DNA of 57,104 bases from Candidatus Phocaeicola faecipullorum (lineage in GTDB: Bacteria; Bacteroidota; Bacteroidia; Bacteroidales; Bacteroidaceae), in NCBI GenBank assembly GCA_018884025.1, contig JAHLFB010000061.1, positions 1 to 57,104 of the forward strand, read 5' to 3'. Below, piece by piece: positions 1 to 8,315 of the stretch (the first letter of the stretch is position 1; the number at the start of each line of letters is the position of its first letter). The position numbers were made by a program, and so were the translations under genes. Under the pieces are notes generated by a model. That model searched no databases and was not told the DNA's origin. It saw nothing but the letters and a program-made list of their open reading frames with translations.

Positions 1-59
1 GATTCGAACCTAGAAAAACAGGACCAGAATCTGTTGTGTTACCATTACACCATAACCCA
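1..59 (-). tRNA. tRNA-Gln, 3' part cut by window edge
   Basis: Read on the minus strand this gives a glutamine tRNA from its 5' end (TGGGTTATGG) through the D-arm, the anticodon loop TTCTGGT (anticodon read as CTG) and most of the T-arm (GGTTCGAATC). The acceptor 3' strand lies before base 1, so the gene is truncated by the window edge. It is identical to the next tRNA over the D-, anticodon and T-arms that are visible and differs in the acceptor stem (GGGTTA versus GGGCTA). The two lie in tandem with a 40-nt spacer. Confidence 0.9.
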
Positions 60-99
60 ATAAGAATATTTCCTCCGCGGAAACCTTCAATTTAATGAG

Positions 100-170
100 T
101 TGGGCTACTAGGATTCGAACCTAGAAAAACAGGACCAGAATCTGTTGTGTTACCATTACACCATAGCCCA
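100..170 (-). tRNA. tRNA-Gln (anticodon CTG)
   Basis: A complete 71-nt minus-strand tRNA. The acceptor arms TGGGCTA and TAGCCCA pair fully, with A as discriminator base. The D-loop contains AATGGTAA, the anticodon loop is TTCTGGT (U33, anticodon CTG, reads CAG codons), and the T-arm contains GGTTCGAATCC. No CCA is encoded. It is the promoter-proximal gene of a tandem pair; a Bacteroidetes promoter lies about 40 nt upstream. Confidence 0.95.
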
Positions 171-210
171 AAATCATTATGTTTTGTCATCCGTTTTTCG
201 TTTGACGCTG

Positions 211-240
211 CAAAGGTACAACTTTTTCATTACATACAAA
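211..240 (-). promoter_or_regulatory. Promoter of the tRNA-Gln pair
   Basis: On the minus strand TTTG (237-240) is followed after 19 bp by TACCTTTG (211-218), an exact match to the Bacteroidetes -33/-7 consensus. It lies about 40 bp upstream of the complete tRNA-Gln and points towards it. The rest of the 171-437 spacer holds no gene I can support; short open frames there are AT-rich and unlike any known protein. Confidence 0.75.
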
Positions 241-360
241 CATTTTCGCCGTTTTTTTTCAAAAAAAATGGAGTTTTCGTCTGTTTTTTCCTCTTTAACA
301 AAGAATAAATATGAAATTCACTCTAAAAAATACAAAATATAAAAGAAAACTTCATGTATA

Positions 361-392
361 TTTCGTGGAATACAGAAAAGCAAGTATATTTG
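361..392 (+). promoter_or_regulatory. Probable promoter of rsfS-ftsH-cdsA
   Basis: TATATTTG at 385-392 matches the -7 element TAnnTTTG. TTTC at 361-364, 20 bp further upstream, is a weak -33 element. The start codon of rsfS follows 45 bp downstream. The -7 match is good and the -33 is poor. Confidence 0.5.
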
Positions 393-437
393 CCCTATAT
401 TATGTAATAACAAAAAATAGTTATATTATTTAAGATA

Positions 438-797
438 ATGAACGAGAGCAAAAATTTACTGGAAAGAATAAAAGAAGGCATCCAAGAAAAAAAAGGTAAA
501 AATATTGTAATAGCTGACCTTACAAACATTGAAGATACAATTTGTAATTACTTCATCATATGCAACGGCAATTCACCTAGTCAGGTAATGGCAATTACCG
601 AATCAATAAAAGACTATGTAAGAACGGAAACAGGCATTAAGCCTTTTGCCGTAGATGGAACAAAAAATTCACAATGGGTAGCCATGGATTATGGAGATAT
701 AATAGCACACGTTTTCCTGCCCGAACAAAGAAACTTCTATAATCTTGAACATTTATGGGCAGACGCCAAACTTACCCAAATACCTGATTTGGATTAA
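438..797 (+). CDS. rsfS: Ribosome silencing factor RsfS
   Basis: A 119-residue protein of the RsfS/Iojap/YbeB family. Members bind ribosomal protein uL14 on the large subunit and block joining of the small subunit, damping translation in starvation. Visible family features are the N-terminal segment ending NIVIADLTNIEDTICNYFII, the central SQVMAITESIKDYV helix, and the C-terminal core WVAMDYGDIIAHVF followed by RNFYNLEHLWADA. Length is typical. ftsH starts 38 nt downstream on the same strand and cdsA follows, an arrangement common in Bacteroidetes, so the three are probably co-transcribed from the promoter upstream of rsfS. Confidence 0.95.
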   Translation: MNESKNLLERIKEGIQEKKGKNIVIADLTNIEDTICNYFIICNGNSPSQVMAITESIKDYVRTETGIKPFAVDGTKNSQWVAMDYGDIIAHVFLPEQRNFYNLEHLWADAKLTQIPDLD

Positions 798-835
798 AAA
801 CGTATTAATATTTCATTCAAGAACATTCCAAATAA

Positions 836-2839
836 ATGAACAATAACTCAAATAAACAGAAAATAAACGTGCCAAGACCTAATTTAAGTTGGCTATACAT
901 TATTATAGCAGGCATAATAGCATTCTTATACATTACCAGCGACGAAGGCGGTATAAGCAAAGAAATTACTTATACCGAATTCAAGGATATGGTAAAGAAA
1001 GGCTATGCAGACAAAATCATAGCATACGACAACAACTCCGTAGAAATGTTTATCAAACCGGAAAACATTGTAGATGTATTCAAGAAAGACGCCCCTAAAG
1101 CAGGAAAGAGTCCTTCTGTAAGAGTACAGGTAGGCTCCATGGATTCATTGGACAAATTTCTGGATGAAGAACAGAAGAACGGTAATTTCACCGGTTCGGT
1201 AAGGTACGAAAAAGACAACGATTACTTCGGAGTTATATTCTGGAACCTCTTACCTATTATATTCTTCGTAGGACTGTGGATTTTCATAATGCGCCGCATG
1301 GGCGGAGCGGGAAATGCTGGAGGTGCCGGAAACGTATTTAATGTAGGTAAAAGCAAGGCTCAACTTTTTGAAAAAGGAGCTAACAGAGTAACATTCAAAG
1401 ATGTTGCCGGACAGACTGCAGCAAAACAGGAGGTACAAGAAATTGTAGAGTTCCTGAAACAGCCACAGAAATACACAGAGCTAGGAGGAAAAATTCCTAA
1501 GGGAGCATTGCTTGTAGGCCCTCCGGGAACAGGTAAGACTCTTCTGGCTAAGGCAGTTGCCGGTGAAGCAGACGTTCCTTTCTTTTCAATGTCAGGTTCC
1601 GATTTCGTTGAAATGTTTGTCGGTGTCGGTGCCTCAAGAGTACGTGACCTCTTCAGACAGGCCAAAGAAAAAGCCCCATGTATTATATTTATTGATGAAA
1701 TTGATGCTGTAGGACGTGCCAGGGGCAAAAATCCTAATATGGGAGGAAATGATGAAAGAGAAAATACACTTAACCAGCTCCTTACAGAAATGGACGGCTT
1801 CGGAACAAATAGTGGAGTGATTATTCTGGCTGCAACAAACCGTGCCGACATATTGGACAAAGCCTTGTTGCGTGCCGGACGATTTGACAGACAAATCCAT
1901 GTTGATTTACCGGATCTGAATGAACGAAAAGACGTATTTAAAGTACATATACGTCCGCTTAAACTTGATGATAGTGTGGATATAGACTTACTGGCAAGAC
2001 AAACTCCCGGATTTAGCGGCGCCGATATAGCCAATGTATGTAATGAAGCAGCTTTGATTGCAGCCAGACATAATAAATCGTCTGTCAGCAAAGATGATTT
2101 CATGGCAGCAATAGACAGAATAGTAGGAGGATTGGAGAAAAAGACAAAAGTAATGACTGCCGCAGAAAAAAGAGCGATAGCGTTACACGAAGCTGGACAC
2201 GCCACTATTTCATGGTTCCTAGAATATGCCAATCCGCTTATCAAAGTAACAATAGTACCACGAGGAAGGGCTCTCGGTGCAGCATGGTATTTGCCAGAAG
2301 AAAGACAAATCACTACCAAGGAACAAATGCTTGATGAGATGTGCGCCACTTTGGGAGGTCGCGCTGCTGAAGAATTGTTTATAAAACAAATATCTACTGG
2401 CGCGATGAACGACCTTGAGAGAGTGACAAAACAAGCATACGGAATGATTGCGTACGCAGGTATGAGCGAGAAACTTCCAAACCTGTGTTACTATAATAAC
2501 GACGAATACAGTTTCAGTAAACCGTACAGCGAACATACTGCCGAACTTATAGACAGCGAGGTTAAACAGCTGATAGCCGAACAATATTCACGTGCCAAAG
2601 AGATACTTACACTTCATAAAGAAGGACATAACAAATTGGCCGAACTGCTGATAGAAAAAGAGGTTATTTTCGCTGAAGACGTTGAGGCTATATTCGGTAA
2701 ACGTCCATGGGCTTCCCGCTCGGAAGAAATCATGGCAGAAAGCCAAGTAGAAAATGAAGTGAAAAGTATTGAAAATAAAGAAGAAAATAGTAATAACGAA
2801 TCTGAGAAAAATAACGAAAACGAAAAATCGAACGACTGA
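836..2839 (+). CDS. ftsH: ATP-dependent zinc metalloprotease FtsH
   Basis: A 667-residue membrane-anchored AAA+ protease that degrades misfolded membrane proteins and short-lived regulators. Order of parts: a first membrane helix at about 18-36, a periplasmic FtsH extracellular domain, a second helix at about 132-151, then the AAA+ module with Walker A GPPGTGKT (228-235), Walker B IIFIDEID and the second region of homology ending GRFDRQIHVDLPD. The M41 peptidase follows with the zinc motif HEAGH (451-455). The C-terminus is a low-complexity tail rich in Asn, Glu and Lys, as in related Bacteroidetes proteins. It sits between rsfS and cdsA, co-directional. Confidence 0.98.
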   Translation: MNNNSNKQKINVPRPNLSWLYIIIAGIIAFLYITSDEGGISKEITYTEFKDMVKKGYADKIIAYDNNSVEMFIKPENIVDVFKKDAPKAGKSPSVRVQVGSMDSLDKFLDEEQKNGNFTGSVRYEKDNDYFGVIFWNLLPIIFFVGLWIFIMRRMGGAGNAGGAGNVFNVGKSKAQLFEKGANRVTFKDVAGQTAAKQEVQEIVEFLKQPQKYTELGGKIPKGALLVGPPGTGKTLLAKAVAGEADVPFFSMSGSDFVEMFVGVGASRVRDLFRQAKEKAPCIIFIDEIDAVGRARGKNPNMGGNDERENTLNQLLTEMDGFGTNSGVIILAATNRADILDKALLRAGRFDRQIHVDLPDLNERKDVFKVHIRPLKLDDSVDIDLLARQTPGFSGADIANVCNEAALIAARHNKSSVSKDDFMAAIDRIVGGLEKKTKVMTAAEKRAIALHEAGHATISWFLEYANPLIKVTIVPRGRALGAAWYLPEERQITTKEQMLDEMCATLGGRAAEELFIKQISTGAMNDLERVTKQAYGMIAYAGMSEKLPNLCYYNNDEYSFSKPYSEHTAELIDSEVKQLIAEQYSRAKEILTLHKEGHNKLAELLIEKEVIFAEDVEAIFGKRPWASRSEEIMAESQVENEVKSIENKEENSNNESEKNNENEKSND

Positions 2840-2904
2840 ACAGATTTTTCTCAGAACAAGAAACATTTAAAAGAAAACAACAAACAATATAATATTCCCA
2901 CTCC

Positions 2905-3747
2905 ATGAAAAATAAATTTCTGACAAGAGCACTGACAGGCAGCATATTCGTAGCCATTCTGGTAGGATGCATATTAGGTGGTCCTATCTCATTCACTATC
3001 TTGTTCGCTATAATATGCGCAATGACAGTCAACGAATTCGGGAATATTATGAACAAGAGCGGACTTGCTCAAATCAACAAACCTATATCAATGCTGGCCG
3101 GAGTATTTCTTTTCTTCGGATTTGCCTATCTGGGAGTATCTCCAGGAAAGAATGAGATACTCATTCCATACCTGTTCCTCATTATGTATTTATGCATAAG
3201 CGAACTATATCTGAAGAAAAATACACCGGTAAACAACATTGCATATGCCATGATGTCTCAAATATACATTGCATTACCGTTTGCAATGCTGAATATTCTG
3301 GCATTCTACACAACTGATGCAAATGCATCGTCTGTTTACAGTCCAATTTTGCCATTGTCTATATTCGTATTTACATGGATAAACGACAGTGGCGCATACT
3401 GTACAGGAGTATTGTTTGGAAAGCACAGACTTTTTGAGCGCATATCACCTAAAAAATCATGGGAAGGCTCTTTCGGTGGAGGTATATTAAGCATTATAGG
3501 TGCAATTATCATTGCCAACTACTTCCCTATCCTTTCAAAGGCAGAATGGATTGGATTAGCCGTTACAGTAGTCGTATTCGGGACATGGGGCGATTTGGTA
3601 GAATCACTTATCAAACGCAGTATAGGTATAAAAGATTCAGGCAACATACTTCCCGGACACGGAGGTATGCTCGACAGATTTGACAGCACACTCCTTGCCG
3701 TACCGGCATCAGTGGTTTACCTATACATAATCTCACTTATTCAATAA
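2905..3747 (+). CDS. cdsA: Phosphatidate cytidylyltransferase
   Basis: A 280-residue polytopic inner-membrane enzyme that converts phosphatidate and CTP to CDP-diacylglycerol, the branch-point precursor of phosphatidylethanolamine and other phospholipids. The CDS family signature is clear near the C-terminus: SLIKRSIGIKDSGNILPGHG, followed by GMLDRFDS, starting at about residue 234. Several hydrophobic helices precede it. It lies 65 nt after ftsH and is probably the last gene of the rsfS operon. It converges with the minus-strand regulator that ends at 3790; no clear terminator hairpin is visible in the 42-nt gap. Confidence 0.96.
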   Translation: MKNKFLTRALTGSIFVAILVGCILGGPISFTILFAIICAMTVNEFGNIMNKSGLAQINKPISMLAGVFLFFGFAYLGVSPGKNEILIPYLFLIMYLCISELYLKKNTPVNNIAYAMMSQIYIALPFAMLNILAFYTTDANASSVYSPILPLSIFVFTWINDSGAYCTGVLFGKHRLFERISPKKSWEGSFGGGILSIIGAIIIANYFPILSKAEWIGLAVTVVVFGTWGDLVESLIKRSIGIKDSGNILPGHGGMLDRFDSTLLAVPASVVYLYIISLIQ

Positions 3748-3789
3748 AACCATATCAGAAATCACCGGTTATTATACTTACATTTTTCA

Positions 3790-4551
3790 TTAGAAAATGC
3801 AGAATTGTTCAAGAAGATTTTTCTTATATTTTCTTGAAACAACGACCTCTTTACAATTGTCAAATGGCGGATACAGCACGCAATAATTATCGTGTATCAT
3901 AACCAGGAAATCCATATTTACTATATATGACTGGTGTACCTGAACAAAATTCTTATTGAAAGAGCATAAAAATTCCGCTGAAACATTCCTTCGCAGCGCA
4001 ACACTCTCGCCTGACACAAGTGCCGCCTCCCAGATTTTACGTTCTGAAACATACCTGAAAAATCCCACTTCAGCCGTTTTTACCATTCTCATTTCTCCGG
4101 TCGGCAGTATGACCATAAACGAAGACTCCTTACTACTGCTTGCTACCGGTATCTTTTCTGTAACAACCGGCTTTGTCTCGTTATCAAGAAGAAACCTGGA
4201 AATGACAATCTCAAATTCTTTTCTGTCTATTGGTTTAAGAAGAAAATCGAAAGCACTGTTTCTCAGAGCGTTTATCATATATTTATCGTGGGCGGTATAG
4301 AATACCACACGCATATTGTCTTTAATCTCGTTGTCCAATTCGGAAAGCAACTCCATGCCATACATCTCAGGCAATTCCACATCAAGGAAAAGCAAATCCG
4401 GCATAACCTTCTTTAGCATTTCTATACCGGAAGTCGCATTTTCGGCTACTCCCTCAATATGAAACCTAGGATATCTCTTCAATTGTGCAATCAGGGAATT
4501 TGCGGAATCACGTTCATCATCTATTATAGCAACTTTGAAAAAATCGGCCAT
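3790..4551 (-). CDS. LytTR-family response regulator
   Basis: A 253-residue two-component regulator. The N-terminal receiver domain (about 6-125) has acidic residues IIDDE near the start, the phospho-acceptor aspartate in LLFLDVELPEM, and a lysine in FLLKPIDRKEF. The C-terminal LytTR DNA-binding domain (about 150-250) contains FVQVHQSYIVNMDFL. LytTR domains bind direct repeats rather than through a helix-turn-helix. It starts 2 nt after the end of the upstream TPR histidine kinase, so the two form a co-expressed pair. The target genes cannot be inferred from position alone. Confidence 0.93.
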   Translation of the reverse strand: MADFFKVAIIDDERDSANSLIAQLKRYPRFHIEGVAENATSGIEMLKKVMPDLLFLDVELPEMYGMELLSELDNEIKDNMRVVFYTAHDKYMINALRNSAFDFLLKPIDRKEFEIVISRFLLDNETKPVVTEKIPVASSSKESSFMVILPTGEMRMVKTAEVGFFRYVSERKIWEAALVSGESVALRRNVSAEFLCSFNKNFVQVHQSYIVNMDFLVMIHDNYCVLYPPFDNCKEVVVSRKYKKNLLEQFCIF

Positions 4552-4553
4552 AT

Positions 4554-6575
4554 TTATTTAATTATTTTATATGAATACCCTACAGGTATAGAATAGCTTA
4601 TTTCACAACCTGTTTCCTCTTCATCAAGTTTCACGTTTGATATTTTCATGGTTATAGGCTCCTTATTATACAAGTTTAAAAGCTGGATACTCTGCGTTAT
4701 AACCTTCAAACCGGTACCTGTCCCTCTGTTAGAACTTACTTTTTTAAACCCACCACCATTGTCTGTCACAGTAATGTATATTCTTTTATCATCTTTAAAT
4801 ACCTTTATCCACAAACGTTTTTTGCCTTCTTTTGTCTTTAAGGCGTGTTTCAACGCATTCTCCACCGGTATCTGAATCAGCATTGACGGAATAAGTATTT
4901 CTTTACATTCTATCCCTTCATCTACCGATATCTCATACGAAAATCCCTCACCCATAGTCTGCATTTGTATAGAAACGTATGTTTTCACAAAATCAAGTTC
5001 ATCACAAAGGCTGATAGAAAGATTTCCCGTCAACTCAAGATTTTTACGAATCAATTTAGATAAGGCCACCAGATTATTTTTATCCACATCGTCGGTATAT
5101 CTAGCCACTTCTCTGTTCAGTACGTTGAATATAAAATGTGGTGAAATTCTGTTTCTTACATTCTCAAGCCTCAACGAACTAATGTCAGCCTGCATTCCCC
5201 AAATCTTTTTGTCGCTGCGGCGCTTCCTGTATATTGTAAGTATTATGGACAATGATACGATGAACAGCAAGCTAAGAAACAAAATATAAATCCACTGGTT
5301 AAGCTGAAGAACCTCATTTTCTTTTTCCTTAATAAACAGTTCCTTCTTCATCAGCGTACTGTCCTGTCTATACTTTAAGGCAATCTCGGCAGATCGCATC
5401 TTTATCCTTTCGTTTCTGATGGAGTCATCTATGAACGCATTGTTCCTCTGATAATAATATGCATTTTTATAATCTCCACTCTGCTCAAAATAATGCTGAA
5501 GATACTTATTTCTGATATGCAACATGTTAGGCTCGATAAACTCCGGTTTCACTGCTTTAGAGATGATTTCGGAAGCCAAATGCACATCACCTTTTTTCAG
5601 AGCCAATTCTATAAGTTGAGTCTCAATATAATACAGAGCCGAAACATGATTTATGGATTTGAAAAAAGAATAGCAGTCTTCAAGATAATATGTTGCTGAA
5701 TCTGTTTCATTCATTAGCAAAAAGACCTCTCCCAGATTAACTTTAGTCAGATAACGTTCAAAATCCATATCTTTATACGAAGCCGTCAGCCGCATTATCT
5801 TTCGGAAGTATTCAAGTGCCTGCTTATAATCACCACGGAAATAATATGAGTTTCCCCTATTGTTCAGATAAATATGTTTTTCAAATGGCATCATGTTGTC
5901 ATAAAAACGTCCTGCCAAATCATAAAAATAATCACATTGTTGATAATCCCTTAACTCCATATACACCTGCGCCAACCCATAATATGACGGAAAACGCTTT
6001 TCCTCAGGTATCATCAGGGAGTCCGAAAGCAATAAAGACTTTCTGTACCAATAAGCTCCCATATCAAACTGTCCTCGGCGTAAGTAGGCATCTGCCAGAT
6101 TTATAGATATGTCAACCAAATTATTTGAAAGCCCCAAACCAGAAGAATACTTATATGCCCTTCTGAAACGCACTATGGCTGAGTCCATTATAGCTCTCCT
6201 GCTGTAAAAATTGCCATACATATTATTAACTCTGGAGAGCATATCGTAATCAATCTCTTTATCAGGTATAGGTGTACTGTAAAACTTCTGTATGCTGTCA
6301 AGCAGAATTTTAACAGAATCATATTGCGACAAAAACAGCATTGCCTTAGACTTTATCAAAAGTAATTTATACGACAACGATACATCCGAATCATAATAAA
6401 GGCTATCTACCTCCTTCACCACACGGTTTGGATTCGTACCTATCAATGATTCAAGGTGTCCTATTAACGAGTCGTTTCCGTCATAATCATGACGTTCATT
6501 CGTTCTGGAAACACAGCCGGAATATACAATCGGAGCTATTATCAGATATAATATAAAATAAAAACTTTTATGCAT
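4554..6575 (-). CDS. TPR-containing sensor histidine kinase (LytS/His_kinase type)
   Basis: A 673-residue sensor kinase. The N-terminus has a signal segment ending in a lipobox-like IVYSGC, followed by a long region of TPR-like helical repeats (about 50-400) that would be periplasmic. A predicted coiled segment, one membrane helix (IYILFLSLLFIVSLSIILTI) and a cytoplasmic His_kinase domain follow, with the phospho-acceptor motif SPHFIFNVLN. The HATPase region has VENALKHALK and VTDNGGGF. It pairs with the LytTR regulator immediately downstream. A TTTG-N20-TTACTTTG promoter lies just upstream. The TPR region probably senses a periplasmic protein or peptide partner; that part is inference. Confidence 0.92.
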   Translation of the reverse strand: MHKSFYFILYLIIAPIVYSGCVSRTNERHDYDGNDSLIGHLESLIGTNPNRVVKEVDSLYYDSDVSLSYKLLLIKSKAMLFLSQYDSVKILLDSIQKFYSTPIPDKEIDYDMLSRVNNMYGNFYSRRAIMDSAIVRFRRAYKYSSGLGLSNNLVDISINLADAYLRRGQFDMGAYWYRKSLLLSDSLMIPEEKRFPSYYGLAQVYMELRDYQQCDYFYDLAGRFYDNMMPFEKHIYLNNRGNSYYFRGDYKQALEYFRKIMRLTASYKDMDFERYLTKVNLGEVFLLMNETDSATYYLEDCYSFFKSINHVSALYYIETQLIELALKKGDVHLASEIISKAVKPEFIEPNMLHIRNKYLQHYFEQSGDYKNAYYYQRNNAFIDDSIRNERIKMRSAEIALKYRQDSTLMKKELFIKEKENEVLQLNQWIYILFLSLLFIVSLSIILTIYRKRRSDKKIWGMQADISSLRLENVRNRISPHFIFNVLNREVARYTDDVDKNNLVALSKLIRKNLELTGNLSISLCDELDFVKTYVSIQMQTMGEGFSYEISVDEGIECKEILIPSMLIQIPVENALKHALKTKEGKKRLWIKVFKDDKRIYITVTDNGGGFKKVSSNRGTGTGLKVITQSIQLLNLYNKEPITMKISNVKLDEEETGCEISYSIPVGYSYKIIK

Positions 6576-6594
6576 AATTTTTCATATTGTGACA

Positions 6595-6626
6595 CAAAGT
6601 AATAAAAAAACGGAATAGAAAACAAA
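6595..6626 (-). promoter_or_regulatory. Promoter of the TPR kinase/LytTR pair
   Basis: On the minus strand TTTG (6623-6626) is followed after 20 bp by TTACTTTG (6595-6602), one mismatch from TAnnTTTG, ending 20 bp upstream of the kinase start codon. The 6576-6889 gap between divergent genes also holds the palindromic array described next; apart from these I see no gene in it. Confidence 0.55.
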
Positions 6627-6705
6627 AACTATAATTAGATATTTTGAATTGTCCATATACTTAAAATAAAAATTTGGACAAACGTAAAAAAACGAGCCGT
6701 TTCAG

Positions 6706-6799
6706 TTAGCGTCACACGTACGTGTAACGCGTGTAACACGAACGTGAAACGAGCGCAACACGAACGTGTAACGGGTGTAACACGTACGTGTAACGCTAA
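6706..6799 (+). repeat. 94-bp array of four palindromic ~22-bp units (copy A)
   Basis: The array begins TTAGCG and ends CGCTAA. Between these lie four head-to-tail units of 20, 22, 22 and 22 bp. Each has the core ACACGWACGTG(T/A)AAC preceded by GNG plus two variable bases. The core ACACGTACGTGT is itself a palindrome, so each unit can form a hairpin, and the ends TTAGCG/CGCTAA can also pair. A second array of the same length and unit structure lies at 25733-25826. GC content is well above the surrounding spacer. It lies in the divergent gap between the TPR kinase and folC. Confidence 0.9.
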
Positions 6800-6889
6800 A
6801 TTCGTCAAAGAAAACAGAAATGAATAACCAAATCTATATTAAAACAAAAAAAATGATGATATTTGCACTGCAAAAAAACTAACATAAAA

Positions 6890-8185
6890 ATGGGATATAA
6901 AGACACTATAGATTATCTGTTCAAGTGTGCCCCCATGTTCCAGAACGTGGGAAAGGCTGCATACAAAGAAGGATTGGAAAACACATTAAAACTGGACGAA
7001 TATTTCAATCATCCACACAGGAAATTCAAAATAATACACATAGCCGGCACCAACGGAAAAGGCTCATGCTCGCATACCATAGCGGCAATACTCCAATCCG
7101 CCGGATATAAAACCGGATTATATACCTCCCCACATCTGATAGACTTCAGCGAACGTATAAAAGTAAACGGCAGACCTATAGAAGAAAACTTTGTAATAGA
7201 CTTTGTAAATAAGCACAAGCACTTTTTCGAGCCGCTGCATCCTTCGTTCTTTGAACTTACCACAGCCATGGCCTTCCTGTATTTCGCAGAAAAAGAAGTT
7301 GACGTGGCGGTAATAGAAGTCGGACTTGGGGGACGTCTGGACTGCACAAACATTATCAGTCCAGATTTAACCATAATCACTAACATAAGCCTTGACCACA
7401 CGCAGTTTCTGGGGCATACGCTGACGGAAATAGCAAAAGAAAAGGCCGGAATAATAAAAGAAAACACTCCGGTTGTCATAGGTGAATATACGGCTGAGAC
7501 AAAAGAAGTATTTACCGACAAAGCCAAAAGCGAAAATGCTGAAATAATATTTGCACAGGACAATCCACTGATAAGCAACGCCATACATGACGAACACGGT
7601 CACTACATATACCAGTCGTCAGAAATAAAAGACCTCAACGGAGAACTTGGAGGCACATATCAGATAAAAAATACCAATACAATACTCAACGCTGTAAACA
7701 AACTGAAAGAAAAAGGATACAACATAACTGAAAAAGATATAAGAAACGGCTTCGGAAACGTATGCGAGAGTACCGGATTAATGGGAAGATGGCAAAAACT
7801 GGAAGAAAACCCAACCATAATCTGCGACACCGGACACAACATAGGCGGTATGGAATACATATCCAAACAACTTATGGCAATGAATTATGAAAAACTGCAT
7901 ATAGTAATAGGTATGGTGAACGACAAGGACATTAACGGAGTAATTTCACTATTGCCCAAGAATGCCACATATTACTTTACGCAAGCCTCCGTAAAGAGAG
8001 CCCTACCGGCTGAAGAAATCAGAGCTATCGGTATAGATCACGGACTGAAAGGAAACGCATATGCAAGCGTGAAAGACGCTCTTGCGGCAGCAAAAGAACA
8101 AGCCGGAGAAAATGATTTGATATTCGTTGGAGGAAGCACATTTATAGTAGCCGACCTTATTGTATTGTACAAAAACAACCAATAA
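6890..8185 (+). CDS. folC: Bifunctional folylpolyglutamate synthase/dihydrofolate synthase
   Basis: A Mur-ligase-family enzyme that adds glutamate to dihydropteroate and to reduced folates, using ATP. The P-loop is IAGTNGKGSCSHTIA, about 50 residues in. Further family features are LYTSPHLIDFSERIKVNG, the central EVGLGGRLDCTNII, the ISLDHTQFLGHTLTEIAKEK block and ICDTGHNIGGM in the C-terminal Mur domain. The open frame extends back to a TTG at 6863, but the ATG at 6890 (MGYKDTIDYL) aligns with the usual family start and is preferred, giving 431 residues. No Shine-Dalgarno is seen. It is monocistronic here, with the galactose operon following after its own promoter. Confidence 0.95.
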   Translation: MGYKDTIDYLFKCAPMFQNVGKAAYKEGLENTLKLDEYFNHPHRKFKIIHIAGTNGKGSCSHTIAAILQSAGYKTGLYTSPHLIDFSERIKVNGRPIEENFVIDFVNKHKHFFEPLHPSFFELTTAMAFLYFAEKEVDVAVIEVGLGGRLDCTNIISPDLTIITNISLDHTQFLGHTLTEIAKEKAGIIKENTPVVIGEYTAETKEVFTDKAKSENAEIIFAQDNPLISNAIHDEHGHYIYQSSEIKDLNGELGGTYQIKNTNTILNAVNKLKEKGYNITEKDIRNGFGNVCESTGLMGRWQKLEENPTIICDTGHNIGGMEYISKQLMAMNYEKLHIVIGMVNDKDINGVISLLPKNATYYFTQASVKRALPAEEIRAIGIDHGLKGNAYASVKDALAAAKEQAGENDLIFVGGSTFIVADLIVLYKNNQ

Positions 8186-8239
8186 CTCCAGCCTTAACGT
8201 TTATAAAAGATAAATACGGTTTCTTTTTCACTTAAAATG

Positions 8240-8271
8240 TTTGGGGAATTTAAATAAAATCTTTTTATTTG
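8240..8271 (+). promoter_or_regulatory. Promoter of the galactose operon
   Basis: TTTG (8240-8243) is followed after 20 bp by TTTATTTG (8264-8271), one mismatch from the -7 consensus TAnnTTTG. The predicted start of transcription is near 8278, about 38 nt before galM. The -7 element lies within the left arm of a 19-bp inverted repeat, so access to it may be controlled. Confidence 0.6.
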
Positions 8272-8308
8272 CACAATAAATTAAACGATGTGTAAATAAA
8301 AAGATTTT
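8256..8308 (+). promoter_or_regulatory. 19-bp inverted repeat over the galM promoter (operator candidate)
   Basis: The left arm AAAATCTTTTTATTTGCAC (8256-8274) and the right arm GTGTAAATAAAAAGATTTT (8290-8308) are complementary over 19 positions with a single G/T mismatch, separated by 15 nt. The left arm covers the -7 element and the right arm ends 7 nt before the galM ATG. Because transcription should begin inside the loop, most of the left arm would not be in the mRNA. A protein-binding operator is therefore likelier than an RNA hairpin. No regulator gene is adjacent. Confidence 0.65.
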
Positions 8309-8315
8309 TTAATAT

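Noticed and set aside
1360-2349. 329-codon minus-strand open frame over ftsH
   Set aside because: A shadow of ftsH with no family resemblance; the plus-strand frame has full FtsH motifs.
3748-3789. Terminator between cdsA and the LytTR gene
   Set aside because: No stem of useful length with a T-run is present in the 42-nt gap.
6706-6799. CRISPR array
   Set aside because: Units abut without unique spacers, the period is 22 bp, only four units exist and no cas genes are present.
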